Assembly: GCF_000430645.1 (NCBI RefSeq)
Contig: NZ_AUMK01000003.1
Coordinates: 248,001-312,000, forward strand
DNA length: 64,000 nt
DNA from: Aquimarina latercula DSM 2041
GTDB lineage: Bacteria; Bacteroidota; Bacteroidia; Flavobacteriales; Flavobacteriaceae
Reading direction: 5' to 3'
Position numbers and translations under genes: made by a program. Within the stretch, counting starts at the first letter, position 1. Every line of letters starts with the position of its first letter. Below the pieces are notes generated by a model that had not been told where the DNA came from, made no database searches, and saw only the letters and a list, made by a program, of their open reading frames with translations. Below, in pieces: positions 54,785 through 62,944 of the stretch.

Positions 54785-54933
54785 TATACTATATTTAATA
54801 TGTGTGTTTGTTATTCTGCGAATTTAAGGATTTTTAGAGGATATACATAGCTAAGTTTTTGATTGAATTATTGATTATTAAATAGTATTGAAGTAGTATT
54901 TTTTAGACTTCTTCATACTGACTTATTTTTTAG

Positions 54934-54941
54934 TACTTTTG
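54934..54941 (+). promoter_or_regulatory. -7 element for the 7TM-HD gene
   Basis: TACTTTTG fits TAnnTTTG and lies 22 bp before the GTG at 54964. The -33 region has no clear TTTG. Confidence 0.5.
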
Positions 54942-54963
54942 AGTTATATATACGAATATCCTT

Positions 54964-57009
54964 GTGAAGAATTTTTTAAATAATTTTTATAAAAATCAAT
55001 CCTTTTTATATAAGGTTTTTCTTTTTGTAATTACATTAATACTTATCGTTTACTTATTTCCTAAAGGAGGTGTTTTTAAGTATGAATTTACTAAAGGTAA
55101 ACCTTGGCAATATGAAAATTTATATGCTCCTTTTGATTTTGCTATAGCAAAGACGGAAGACGAAATTATTGCGGAGAAAAAAAGAATTGAGGATAATATC
55201 ATTCCTTATTTTGAGTATGATACTATCGTATCAAACTTGGCTAAAGATAGATATGAAGCAGCTTTTAAAAGTAATCTAGAAGTATTAGATCAAAGTAGTT
55301 CTGGAAAGCAAGCAAAACTTTTTGGTAGAATTATTCTTAATGATATTTATCGATATGGTGTATTACAAGAGGCATATAGTTATGAAAATAAACGACAAAT
55401 ATTTCTTAATAAAGGTAACAAAGCAGAAGCTATTACTTTTGGACAAATATTAACTCCAAATCAAGTAACAACGCTTATTAACTCAAGAATAGATAAGAGT
55501 GAGTATACTAAGTTTAAAAGTGGTTTTGTTGCATTGTTTTATGATCTAATTAAGCCAAACGTTACCCTTAATCAAAAATTAACTGAGAGTACCCTCGAAA
55601 ATGAATTGTCGCAAGTTCTCACAACAAGAGGTAGTGTTTCTAAAGGTAGTAGAATTATAGCAAAAGGAGAAGTTGTAGAAGGCAATCGATTACAAATATT
55701 AACATCGCTAAAAGCTGAATATGAATCTCAGGTTTGGAGTGACAAGAATTTTTATTGGATTGTTTTTGGATATGGTATTTTAGTGGCTTTGGCGCTCTTA
55801 ATGTTATTACTTTTTATTAGAAAATATCGAAGAGATATCTATGATAATAATACCCAGGTAACATTTATAGCGTTCAATGTTTTATTAATGGTATTGATAA
55901 CTACATTGGTAGTAAAATATAAATCGGATTATATTTATATAGTACCATTATGTATTTTGCCATTAATTCTAAAAGCATTTTTTGACTCGAGACTTGGGTT
56001 ATTTACACATGTTGTAACTGTATTGATTTTAGGTTTTGTTGTACCCAATAGTTATGAGTATACTTTTTTGCAGATTATTGCTGGAATCGTTACTATACTA
56101 ACTATTTCGGAGTCTTATAAAAGGGCAAATTTGTTTATTACCGTTGGACAAATTACCGCTATTTATATTGTAGCATATATCGCCTTTCATATTATTCATG
56201 AAGGGAGTATTAGTGATATTGATTGGACAACTATAGGATTGTTTGTTATAAGTGGTTTTGCAACGTTAATTGTACATCCATTAATTTACGCTTATGAGAA
56301 AATGTTTGGTTTGATCTCTGATGTTTCTCTTTTAGAACTGAGTGATACCAATTCATCTCTATTAAAAGAATTATCGGATAAAGCTCCTGGAACATTTCAT
56401 CATTCGCTTAATGTTGCAAATATTGCCGAGGCTGCTGCTAATGAGATAGGAGCAAATGTAATGCTTGTTAGGGTAGGAGCTCTTTATCACGATATAGGTA
56501 AAATGGCCAATCCTACTTTTTTTACGGAAAACCAAACAGCATCAGGAAATGCACACGACGTTTTATCTCCTAAAGAAAGTGCTAAGATTATTATAAATCA
56601 TGTAATTCGTGGTATCGAAATAGCAAAGAAAAACAAGCTTCCTGATCGAGTGATTGATTTTATAAGAACACATCACGGAACAAGTACTGTTTACTATTTT
56701 TATATGAAAGCTAAGGAGATTAATGAAAATGTTAATATAGAAGATTTTCAATATCCTGGTCCAAAACCATTTTCTAAAGAAACGGCTATTTTAATGATGA
56801 GCGATAGTGTTGAAGCAGCTTCTAAAAGTTTAAAAAACCCTACCAGTAGTTTAATAGATTCTTTTGTAGAAAAAATCGTTAATAAGCAAATGGAAGATGG
56901 GCAATTTCTTAATGCAAATATTACTTTTAAAGAAATTCAACAGGTAAAAAAAGTATTCAAACGTAAGCTTACTAATATTTATCATCTCCGAATCGAATAT
57001 CCCGAATAA
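54964..57009 (+). CDS. 7TM-HD phosphohydrolase (PgpH-like, probable c-di-AMP phosphodiesterase)
   Basis: A 681-residue membrane protein. An N-terminal helix (about 17-36) and an extracytoplasmic 7TMR-HDED domain (to about 255) are followed by seven predicted helices and a cytoplasmic HD domain (about 475-660): HHSLNVANIAEAAANEIG, VRVGALYHDIGKM and RTHHGTSTVYYF. The metal-binding HD set is intact. PgpH of Listeria degrades c-di-AMP, so that activity is likely but not proven here. The start is GTG. Confidence 0.9.
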   Translation: MKNFLNNFYKNQSFLYKVFLFVITLILIVYLFPKGGVFKYEFTKGKPWQYENLYAPFDFAIAKTEDEIIAEKKRIEDNIIPYFEYDTIVSNLAKDRYEAAFKSNLEVLDQSSSGKQAKLFGRIILNDIYRYGVLQEAYSYENKRQIFLNKGNKAEAITFGQILTPNQVTTLINSRIDKSEYTKFKSGFVALFYDLIKPNVTLNQKLTESTLENELSQVLTTRGSVSKGSRIIAKGEVVEGNRLQILTSLKAEYESQVWSDKNFYWIVFGYGILVALALLMLLLFIRKYRRDIYDNNTQVTFIAFNVLLMVLITTLVVKYKSDYIYIVPLCILPLILKAFFDSRLGLFTHVVTVLILGFVVPNSYEYTFLQIIAGIVTILTISESYKRANLFITVGQITAIYIVAYIAFHIIHEGSISDIDWTTIGLFVISGFATLIVHPLIYAYEKMFGLISDVSLLELSDTNSSLLKELSDKAPGTFHHSLNVANIAEAAANEIGANVMLVRVGALYHDIGKMANPTFFTENQTASGNAHDVLSPKESAKIIINHVIRGIEIAKKNKLPDRVIDFIRTHHGTSTVYYFYMKAKEINENVNIEDFQYPGPKPFSKETAILMMSDSVEAASKSLKNPTSSLIDSFVEKIVNKQMEDGQFLNANITFKEIQQVKKVFKRKLTNIYHLRIEYPE

Positions 57010-57074
57010 TATTTTAAGATTGGTATGTTATTTGATAAGATAGCTAGTAACATAAACCATCTTAAAAATTTACT

Positions 57075-57656
57075 ATGAAATCTTTCAGAAACTTTGTCAT
57101 TCTAGTATGTTTACTACTAGGTCTTAAATCACATGGTCAAGTTAGGATAGGAGGAGATGTTTCTATTGACATAAGTATAAATATTCCAGTTCCTGATATT
57201 GTAATAGAACAAAGAAAAAATACAAGAGTTGATACAAAACCCTCTGCTCCTGTTATACATAATTGTGATCACTTATGTACGCATAATGAAAATGTAAGTT
57301 ATGGAGAAATTCAAAATCAAAATGGTCCTTTTGGTCGTCAAATATATCAAGTAACTCGTGCAAGATTAGAATCTAATCCTGTTGGTTCAGAAAGTGTTAT
57401 TTATTTTTTAGATTCTGGAGATGTATTAGAATTAATAATTGTAGCTGCTAATCTTCAAGATTTCAATTACCATACCTATGAAGATAATTGTGATTGTTCA
57501 CAGCAAAATAGAATATTGGAAGTACTATTAAATAATCAACAAATACAGTTAAGAGATGGAAGTTTATCATTACAACCAAAAAGAAATGGTTTTCACTCTG
57601 TTATAAATTTGCATACTGAATTTGAAGGAGATTTTAACGGAACAGTTAATTTTTAG
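57075..57656 (+). CDS. Exported protein of unknown function
   Basis: A signal peptide ends at KSHGQ. The mature 170 residues contain NCDHLCTHNENVSYGEIQNQNG and DNCDCSQQNRILEVLLNNQQ, with a regular strand pattern to the C-terminus (FEGDFNGTVNF). Two cysteine pairs suggest disulfides. I do not recognise a family. It follows the HD gene by 65 bp on the same strand. Confidence 0.6.
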   Translation: MKSFRNFVILVCLLLGLKSHGQVRIGGDVSIDISINIPVPDIVIEQRKNTRVDTKPSAPVIHNCDHLCTHNENVSYGEIQNQNGPFGRQIYQVTRARLESNPVGSESVIYFLDSGDVLELIIVAANLQDFNYHTYEDNCDCSQQNRILEVLLNNQQIQLRDGSLSLQPKRNGFHSVINLHTEFEGDFNGTVNF

Positions 57657-57720
57657 ACTAGTATTTTTCATCCATCCAGAAAGTTATAAGGAGTAGTGCT
57701 AAAAGAAATATTGGCTTTTA
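57657..57720 (-). pseudogene. Remnant resembling the DUF3817 3' end
   Basis: Read on the minus strand, this stretch encodes about 19 codons (PIFLLALLLITFWMDEKY then stop) with an upstream in-frame stop and no start. They match the hydrophobic C-terminus of the intact DUF3817 protein 0.5 kb away, which ends TFWMDGKYLSKK. The 16-base block CATCCATCCAGAAAGT is identical in both copies (57669-57684 and 58184-58199). I read this as a decayed duplicate; a chance match is the alternative. Confidence 0.4.
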
Positions 57721-57781
57721 TTATTTTTAACAAAATATATAGTAACATACTTTAAAGTTTTGATATTAATTATAGAGGAGC

Positions 57782-57793
57782 GCAAAATTTTGC
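57782..57793. promoter_or_regulatory. 12-bp palindrome upstream of the bacteriocin-like gene
   Basis: GCAAAATTTTGC is a perfect palindrome 62 bp before the precursor ATG. No TAnnTTTG element is recognisable between it and the gene, so a regulator-dependent promoter is possible. Confidence 0.3.
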
Positions 57794-57855
57794 ACTTATA
57801 CAAGGGTAGAAGTTATTGTGCTATTAATATTTTTAAAACCTAAAATTTTATTATT

Positions 57856-58095
57856 ATGTTACACAAATTTTTGAAATTAGATTTTGCTGAAAAGATTTCT
57901 AAGAACGAACAAAAAGCTATTAATGGAGGAATGCGTACATTAACCAGTATATGTTTTGGTACAGGAACTGGAGGAGGCTCTAGTGTAGGGTTTTCTCAAG
58001 CCTGTGTTGGTAGAACAGAAGATACTGATTGTATTATTAACGGATATCAGGCTTCTTGTGCAGGCAATGGAAGTGGAGATTTTTGGTATTTGTAA
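57856..58095 (+). CDS. Double-glycine-leader bacteriocin-like peptide precursor
   Basis: A 79-residue precursor. The leader (1-25, ending KISKNEQKAINGG) has the conserved pattern of Bacteroidota class IIb/RiPP-type leaders, cut after GG at 24-25 by a C39 peptidase transporter. The predicted core (26-79) is Gly/Ser/Thr-rich with four Cys (33, 50, 59, 68), suggesting two disulfides or modified residues. It is acidic overall, which is unusual for a membrane-active bacteriocin. No transporter, modification enzyme or immunity gene is recognisable nearby. It has its own terminator, so it is a monocistronic orphan. Confidence 0.75.
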   Translation: MLHKFLKLDFAEKISKNEQKAINGGMRTLTSICFGTGTGGGSSVGFSQACVGRTEDTDCIINGYQASCAGNGSGDFWYL

Positions 58096-58115
58096 ACAAT
58101 ATCAAATGTAAGTGT

Positions 58116-58143
58116 AAGAGTTTTTCAGTGATGAAAAGCTCTT
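58116..58143 (+). terminator. Intrinsic terminator of the bacteriocin-like gene
   Basis: AAGAGTTTTTCA pairs with TGAAAAGCTCTT (one G-U wobble) around GTGA and is followed by seven T residues. It lies 20 bp after the precursor stop codon. Confidence 0.8.
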
Positions 58144-58160
58144 TTTTTATTAAAAGCGTT

Positions 58161-58439
58161 TTACTTCTTTGATAAATATTTACCATCCATCCAGAAAGTA
58201 CCAAAAGGAATTATAGAACATAAGAGTACAATTGCCAAAGTCTTAATATTCCATTTTCTTTCTGCTTTAATTAAAAAAGCAAAAACGATATAAATCAAAA
58301 ACAGAAAACCATGAGCCATACCGATTACCTTATTTGGTTCTGGAGACGCAAATAAATATTTTAAAGGCATTGTAATAAATAAGATGAGTAGATATGAAAT
58401 TCCTTCTAAGTAACTGATTATTCTGAAAGCACCAACCAT
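58161..58439 (-). CDS. DUF3817 membrane protein
   Basis: A 92-residue integral membrane protein with three predicted helices (about 7-30, 40-58, 66-85). The FRIISYLEGISYLLILFITMPLKY start, the MAHGFLFLIYIVFAF middle and the TFWMDGKYLSKK end match DUF3817. The function is unknown. It has its own -7 element at 58462. A remnant of its 3' end lies on the other side of the bacteriocin-like gene. Confidence 0.9.
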   Translation of the reverse strand: MVGAFRIISYLEGISYLLILFITMPLKYLFASPEPNKVIGMAHGFLFLIYIVFAFLIKAERKWNIKTLAIVLLCSIIPFGTFWMDGKYLSKK

Positions 58440-58461
58440 ATGTATTATTTAAAATTGAATG

Positions 58462-58469
58462 CAAATTTA
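58462..58469 (-). promoter_or_regulatory. -7 element for the DUF3817 gene
   Basis: TAAATTTG on the minus strand fits TAnnTTTG and lies 22 bp before the ATG at 58439. No -33 element is clear. Confidence 0.5.
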
Positions 58470-58501
58470 ACGCTCAAAAGGCATTAAATCTTACTTATTA
58501 T

Positions 58502-59740
58502 CTATTTTTTATGATTAAAATCTAATTCGAATATTTCTAAATCAAAATAGGAGATAGTAGATAGTAAGTGATCAAAAATATCTGCCACTATTTTTTCATA
58601 GTTTTTCCAGATTTTATCATTACTAAATGCATAGATTTCTAAAGGAATACCTTGCGAAGTAGGAGCTAGTTGTCTACTCATTATGGTCATATTACTATTT
58701 ACATAAGGGTGATTTTCTAGATATGATTCTACATAACGTCTAAAAACCCCCATATTAGATAGATTTCTACCGTTTACTAGAACTTCTTTATTTATTTGAT
58801 TATCTGTGTTATAAAATTCTATCTTGTTTTGTGAATCTTCTAAGTAATCTGTAATAAGTTCTATTTTTTTTAAGCGATCTATGTCATTTTTAGATAGAAA
58901 CTTAATACTCGAAGCTTTTATAAGAAGTGCTCTTTTAATTCTTCTTCCTCCCGAATCCATCATTCCTCTCCAATTTCTAAATGATTCAGAAGTTAGGTGG
59001 TATGTTGGTATTGTAGTGATCGTTTTATCAAAATTTTGAACCTTAACAGAAGATAAATTAATTTCTACTACATCTCCATCGGCACCGTATTTATCCATAG
59101 TAATCCAGTCTCCAATTCTTACGGTATCATTAACTGCGACCTGTATACTAGCTACAAAACCTAAAATTGTGTCTTTAAAAATTAATAGAATTACTGCTGA
59201 CATCGCACCAAGAGCAGTAAGAAAAGTCCAGATAGATTTTCCTGTGACTGACGAAAAGATAAAAATTCCACCGATAGCCCAAACTATGATCATAAATACT
59301 TGAACATAACTATCTATGGGTTTATCCTTAAAGGATTCTAAAGATTTTAAAAAATCTCTAAAGGTTCTAAGTACACTTCTTACAATCCATATAGTTAGAG
59401 CAATGACTAAAATATCAAAAAGAATCTCTAAGTAACCTTCTGTAGTAGGAAAAGCGATAAATAATTGTGGAAATATCCAAATACTTATGGATAACGGTAC
59501 TATATGAGATAAATAATCAAAAGTCTTATTCTTTACTAAATAATCATCAAAAGTGTTTCGTGATTTAGAAGCATAACTTTTAAAAAGATTAAGTATTACT
59601 TTTCTTATAATTCGATCGATAAGAAAAAGTACGATGAGTAAAATAAATGTTCCTATAAGAACATTTAAATATTCTGCTATGTTTTCTGAAATACCATATG
59701 AAACTAATAGTTTATAAAAGTATCGGATTAATTCTTCCAT
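58502..59740 (-). CDS. MscS-family mechanosensitive channel, YbdG-like
   Basis: A 412-residue channel protein. N-terminal helices (about 20-45, 72-90, 98-120, 145-165) are followed by the pore-lining and MscS beta domain: ILLIFKDTILGFVASIQVAVNDTVRIGDWITMDKYGADGDVVEINLSSVKVQNFDKTITTIPTYHL split over 182-252. Ending with RNWRGMMDSGGRRIKRALLI, it matches the YbdG/MscM subgroup with an enlarged cytoplasmic domain. It would release osmolytes on hypo-osmotic shock. Confidence 0.92.
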   Translation of the reverse strand: MEELIRYFYKLLVSYGISENIAEYLNVLIGTFILLIVLFLIDRIIRKVILNLFKSYASKSRNTFDDYLVKNKTFDYLSHIVPLSISIWIFPQLFIAFPTTEGYLEILFDILVIALTIWIVRSVLRTFRDFLKSLESFKDKPIDSYVQVFMIIVWAIGGIFIFSSVTGKSIWTFLTALGAMSAVILLIFKDTILGFVASIQVAVNDTVRIGDWITMDKYGADGDVVEINLSSVKVQNFDKTITTIPTYHLTSESFRNWRGMMDSGGRRIKRALLIKASSIKFLSKNDIDRLKKIELITDYLEDSQNKIEFYNTDNQINKEVLVNGRNLSNMGVFRRYVESYLENHPYVNSNMTIMSRQLAPTSQGIPLEIYAFSNDKIWKNYEKIVADIFDHLLSTISYFDLEIFELDFNHKK

Positions 59741-59807
59741 AAAAGAGAATTACAAAATGGTTTTTGATGATTGTTTTAATCGATAATAATATTTACTCGA
59801 TAAAGTG

Positions 59808-60425
59808 TTATACCAGATTAAAAATTGCAGCTGCATATAAATAAAATCTAACAAACCTTAACAACCCAAATAGTAAATAGCTAGTAAAGGAATATCTAAT
59901 CATTCCTGCAGCAATACTTGTTATAGAAAAGGGTATTGGTAATAATGCACCTACTACAATTAAAAAACCTCCCCATTTTCGAGTATTTTTTATGTGTTTT
60001 GCCATTTTTACTTCTAGATATTCGTGAACCGAAGGGATCTTAGTTATTGATTTTCCTATAAAATATGAAATAACACCTCCTAGATATGACAATAGAGCTA
60101 ATATGGATAAATACAATATGGGACTACTCGCTTTATCACTCCAAGCGATAAAAATTTCTGGAGGTATAAGACCTAAAAGAGATTCTGAAGCGAAAAACAC
60201 ACTAAAAACTATATAGTCAGAGTAGTTTTTCGTTACATATAATAAAAGATCGTTAATGTTTATAACAAAGTAATTAACGATTAATAATCCAGCAATAAAC
60301 AATAGAATGGGAGGTAGTGCCTTTTTAAGACTGGTACCTAAAAACTTATAAAAACCAGTATAACTGTAATACTGATGCAATAACTGCAATCTTGTTTTCT
60401 TAACAGATCGGGGATTCATTTTCAT
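59808..60425 (-). CDS. VTT-domain (SNARE-associated/DedA-like) membrane protein
   Basis: A 205-residue protein with about five membrane helices. The VTT fold is marked by the ESLLGLIPPEIFIAWSD re-entrant segment, the LSYLGGVISYFIGKSI helix and the RKWGGFLIVVGALLPIPFSITSIAAGMIRYSFTSYLL region. DedA/VTT proteins are lipid scramblases or flippases; the exact substrate here is unknown. The YqaA-like subgroup fits best. It has its own -7 element at 60447. Confidence 0.85.
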   Translation of the reverse strand: MKMNPRSVKKTRLQLLHQYYSYTGFYKFLGTSLKKALPPILLFIAGLLIVNYFVININDLLLYVTKNYSDYIVFSVFFASESLLGLIPPEIFIAWSDKASSPILYLSILALLSYLGGVISYFIGKSITKIPSVHEYLEVKMAKHIKNTRKWGGFLIVVGALLPIPFSITSIAAGMIRYSFTSYLLFGLLRFVRFYLYAAAIFNLV

Positions 60426-60446
60426 AACAATTTTTCCTCAAGGGGA

Positions 60447-60454
60447 CAAAAGTA
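60447..60454 (-). promoter_or_regulatory. -7 element for the VTT-domain gene
   Basis: TACTTTTG on the minus strand fits TAnnTTTG and lies 21 bp before the ATG at 60425. Confidence 0.5.
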
Positions 60455-60593
60455 ATATTTAATTGATTTTTTGACGTTTATAAAATCATAAAATTTGTCG
60501 ATAAAATGTTATTATCATTACAACTTTTTATTTTTTGTCTAAATGATTGGTTGTTAACGAAAAAAGTATTTAGTTTAGTATATGTTTTTGAAT

Positions 60594-60625
60594 AAAAAAG
60601 ACCTTGATTTTTCAAGGTCTTTTTT
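60594..60625 (-). terminator. Intrinsic terminator after the 60.7-kb small gene
   Basis: A 14-bp perfect stem (60594-60607 with 60612-60625; core GACCTTGA) around TTTT, with long A and T runs on either side. It ends the small acidic-protein gene on the minus strand. Confidence 0.88.
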
Positions 60626-60660
60626 TATTTATATATAAGATACTTTAATGGATATCTATT

Positions 60661-61023
60661 TTAGGCATTTAAGGCATCTCTATAATCAGCCAAATCCATT
60701 ACATTCATTTTGTTTTTCAGATCTTTCAATAATGAAATAAGATACATAAGACTTTCTACTGGATTTACGTCTTTATCTGTTTCTACTGGAGTTTCATTTT
60801 CTTCAATAGGCTCATCATCAGGAATTGGGATTAAGAAACTATCATTTTCTTCTATATGTTCGTAGGTAAGTCTTAAAACCTTAACCACTAAAGGTACTTG
60901 TTGTTCTAAAGCAAAAGTTCTTAGGGTTTTAAGATCTTCAATTAGTGTGTCTGTGTTGATACCAGATTGTCCTAGATCAGTCAGAATTTTGTCTATTAAT
61001 TTGAGTGCCTTTTTATTTTCCAA
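60661..61023 (-). CDS. Small conserved-looking protein of unknown function
   Basis: A 120-residue, mainly helical cytoplasmic protein: NKKALKLIDKILTDLGQSGINTDTLIEDLKTLR, a linker rich in Glu, Pro and Asp (IPIPDDEPIEENETP, about 80-100), then a short C-terminal helix (YLISLLKDLKNKMNVMDLADY). No signal, membrane segment or known domain is visible. Similar proteins seem widespread in Flavobacteriaceae, from memory, without an assigned role. It is monocistronic with a strong terminator. Confidence 0.65.
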   Translation of the reverse strand: MENKKALKLIDKILTDLGQSGINTDTLIEDLKTLRTFALEQQVPLVVKVLRLTYEHIEENDSFLIPIPDDEPIEENETPVETDKDVNPVESLMYLISLLKDLKNKMNVMDLADYRDALNA

Positions 61024-61391
61024 GGATGATAAAATTAGTATGGTTTAAAAAAATGATTCTGGCAAATTTAACCCTTTATATAAATCTTTAAAATCTTTTA
61101 AAACAAATAAATTTATTTTTTAGTGTTAAAAAATAAATCTCTAATTATTATAATAAAAAAAAGAGAGGAATATTCCCCTTAATGTATTGATAGGTAACTG
61201 TTTATTCTTTAGAAAACCTTTGTATGCTTGTATTCCGGCTAAAGTTTGAGGTTTAACCGTAACCAAAATTCCTTAATCCTCTTTATCTTTGAAAAGTATT
61301 CCAATTACAATTTTTCCCTTACTTTTTTTGTTTTCCCCAACACTTACCTCCTTGAATACAGGAGGTAAGTTCTTCTTGGGGTATTTCGTAA
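61024..61391. other. Intergenic region with a strong hairpin
   Basis: 368 bp between two minus-strand genes. It contains the promoter region of the small gene at 60661 and, near the GIN-domain gene's stop, the large hairpin at 61335-61381. A 43-codon minus-strand reading frame (about 61146-61274) has no start or recognisable content. No RNA gene is supported. Confidence 0.4.
61335..61381. repeat. Large hairpin downstream of the GIN-domain gene
   Basis: An 11-bp stem (ACTTACCTCCT, 61342-61352, with AGGAGGTAAGT, 61360-61370) around TGAATAC is extended by a second stem (CCCCAA, 61335-61340, with TTGGGG, 61376-61381), separated by 1 and 5 unpaired bases. On the minus strand it is followed by A residues, not T, so it is not a classic terminator. 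Confidence 0.7.
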
Positions 61392-62273
61392 TTAAAACAG
61401 TGTTACAATTTTATTTTTATCTTCTTTTTTTATCGTTATTAATAATTTTCTTTTTCCAAGCTTATTCACCTTATATACTTTAGTTCCAGTTGTCCAATTT
61501 TCTTTTCTTATTGCTTGCGGCATCATGGGAAATCCATAACTAAATTTAGATCCATCAGGTTTCGGTCCTATTACTAAAAAATGATTTCTGCTTAGAGAGT
61601 TGTTTTTTATTTTGAATTTAATGTATTCGGTAAGATTGTTTTTTGTTTTATTATTTCTATTTCTATTTTTTTTGGCGTCACCTTTGATTTTTTTTGGCGT
61701 ATTTAAGATATCTAGTTTTGCATTTTTAGATAGTTTGGCATCAATTTCATTGAGTACCCGAACATTTGCTGATCCCCAACTCCATATATCTATTCTAGCA
61801 TTTTCTGCAGTTAAATTTGACGCATCTATCGAAGCAACTTCTGCTGCAATACGTAATTCCTTTGTTTTTCCTTCTAAAACTATTTTACCTATAGGTGCGA
61901 CAACCTGAATATAATCATTATCTAGGTTAATAATTTTTGTAGAATCGTGAGTTCCACTTTCTACTTTTTTTATGTTAGGTGCTCCAATGATAATCTTTAC
62001 ATTTTTAGAGGGTTGTATCCATTCTTTTTGATCTAAGTATAAGGTTCCACCTACTACTTCTTTATCAATGTATTCGAAAAGGTTCGTATCGGTGGTGATA
62101 ATAAGGGTCTCTTTTTTAGAATTGTCTATGATTACTTGTGCGTAAAAATTAATTTTTACAGACTCTATATTTTTTACATTAAAGGTTTTGGTTTCTATTT
62201 TTTTGCTTCCTTTTATTTGTCCAATCGTTGTTAAACTGAATAATAATAGTATAGTATTTATAAATGCTTTCAT
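61392..62273 (-). CDS. Exported GIN-domain (DUF2807) protein
   Basis: A signal peptide ends near TTIGQ. The mature protein carries the putative auto-transporter adhesin head GIN domain (DUF2807): IESVKINFYAQVIIDNSKKETLIITTDTNLFEYIDKEV, then repeated short strands (KIVLEGKTKELRIAAEVASIDASNLTAENARIDIWSWGSANVRV) of a beta-helix. The C-terminal 80 residues are basic and distinct. The role is likely at the cell surface; no ligand is known. It is 11 bp downstream of a DoxX-family gene, so it may share its transcript. Confidence 0.8.
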   Translation of the reverse strand: MKAFINTILLLFSLTTIGQIKGSKKIETKTFNVKNIESVKINFYAQVIIDNSKKETLIITTDTNLFEYIDKEVVGGTLYLDQKEWIQPSKNVKIIIGAPNIKKVESGTHDSTKIINLDNDYIQVVAPIGKIVLEGKTKELRIAAEVASIDASNLTAENARIDIWSWGSANVRVLNEIDAKLSKNAKLDILNTPKKIKGDAKKNRNRNNKTKNNLTEYIKFKIKNNSLSRNHFLVIGPKPDGSKFSYGFPMMPQAIRKENWTTGTKVYKVNKLGKRKLLITIKKEDKNKIVTLF

Positions 62274-62284
62274 GGTTTTGTGTT

Positions 62285-62809
62285 TTAAATTGATTTTGGA
62301 ATTACATTTTCGTTTGATATTAAATGTTTCGTTTTTGATAATAAATAATCAATTCCGAACCTTCCTGAACCTAGTAGTAGATTATAGATGGAAATCCATA
62401 AGAAACCCATCGCTGGTAACATACCCCAAATCCCATTATCCCATTTTTGAAAAAATATTGCGACCAACATTGTGCACATTATAAATAAAGAAGCAATTCT
62501 AGTTTTTAAACCCAATGTAAGAAATACTCCACCAATGGCTTCGCTAGCTGCTCCCATCCAAGCAAAGAAAACTGGAAACAAAGCAAAAACGCCTCCGTAT
62601 TCTGCAATATCTTGGGGGAACCAATCTACTACTTCTAGAAAACCTAAATCTGGTGAACCTTTAGGACTCCAGGGTACTCCAAATTTACTCCCACCAAAAT
62701 TTACTGCAAGAAAGTATCCACATAATATTCTCGGAAGAGCAAATACTAAATCAAAAAACCAATACGCCATTGTTATTGGAGTTATTATCATTTTAATTAC
62801 ATTTTTCAT
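62285..62809 (-). CDS. DoxX-family membrane protein
   Basis: I start at the ATG at 62809, which removes a polar 22-residue extension of the longer frame. The 174-residue protein has about four helices: ITPITMAYWFFDLVFALPRILCGYFLAV, GGVFALFPVFFAWMGAASEAIGGVFLTLGL, ASLFIMCTMLVAIFFQ and GMLPAMGFLWISIYNLLLG. This matches DoxX/TQO-like proteins, which have been linked to quinone-dependent thiosulfate oxidation in archaea and oxidative-stress roles in bacteria. The real function here is uncertain. Confidence 0.82.
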   Translation of the reverse strand: MKNVIKMIITPITMAYWFFDLVFALPRILCGYFLAVNFGGSKFGVPWSPKGSPDLGFLEVVDWFPQDIAEYGGVFALFPVFFAWMGAASEAIGGVFLTLGLKTRIASLFIMCTMLVAIFFQKWDNGIWGMLPAMGFLWISIYNLLLGSGRFGIDYLLSKTKHLISNENVIPKSI

Positions 62810-62879
62810 GATTGAATTTGTTTTAGATGTTTGATAATCCAAATGTCTAATTTCAATACGATTCTGGCGCCCCAAAACG

Positions 62880-62919
62880 AAATAGGACGGCTCAAATCAT
62901 AATTTGAGCCGTCCTATTT
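62880..62919 (-). terminator. Intrinsic terminator of the amylase gene
   Basis: An 18-bp perfect stem (62880-62897 with 62902-62919; core AGGACGGCTCAAAT) around CATA, directly downstream of the amylase stop. It is among the strongest hairpins in the window and separates amylase from the DoxX gene. Confidence 0.88.
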
Positions 62920-62944
62920 AACGTGAGTCGATATGTAATTTCGA

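Noticed and set aside
61146..61274. 43-codon minus-strand reading frame upstream of the small gene at 60661
   Set aside because: No start codon, no signal or family resemblance, and no conserved context; open length is expected by chance in AT-rich DNA of this kind.
61289..61483. 64-codon plus-strand ORF crossing the 61.3-kb hairpin
   Set aside because: It runs into the antisense of the GIN-domain gene and is mostly Phe/Leu codons from T-rich DNA; nothing supports expression.
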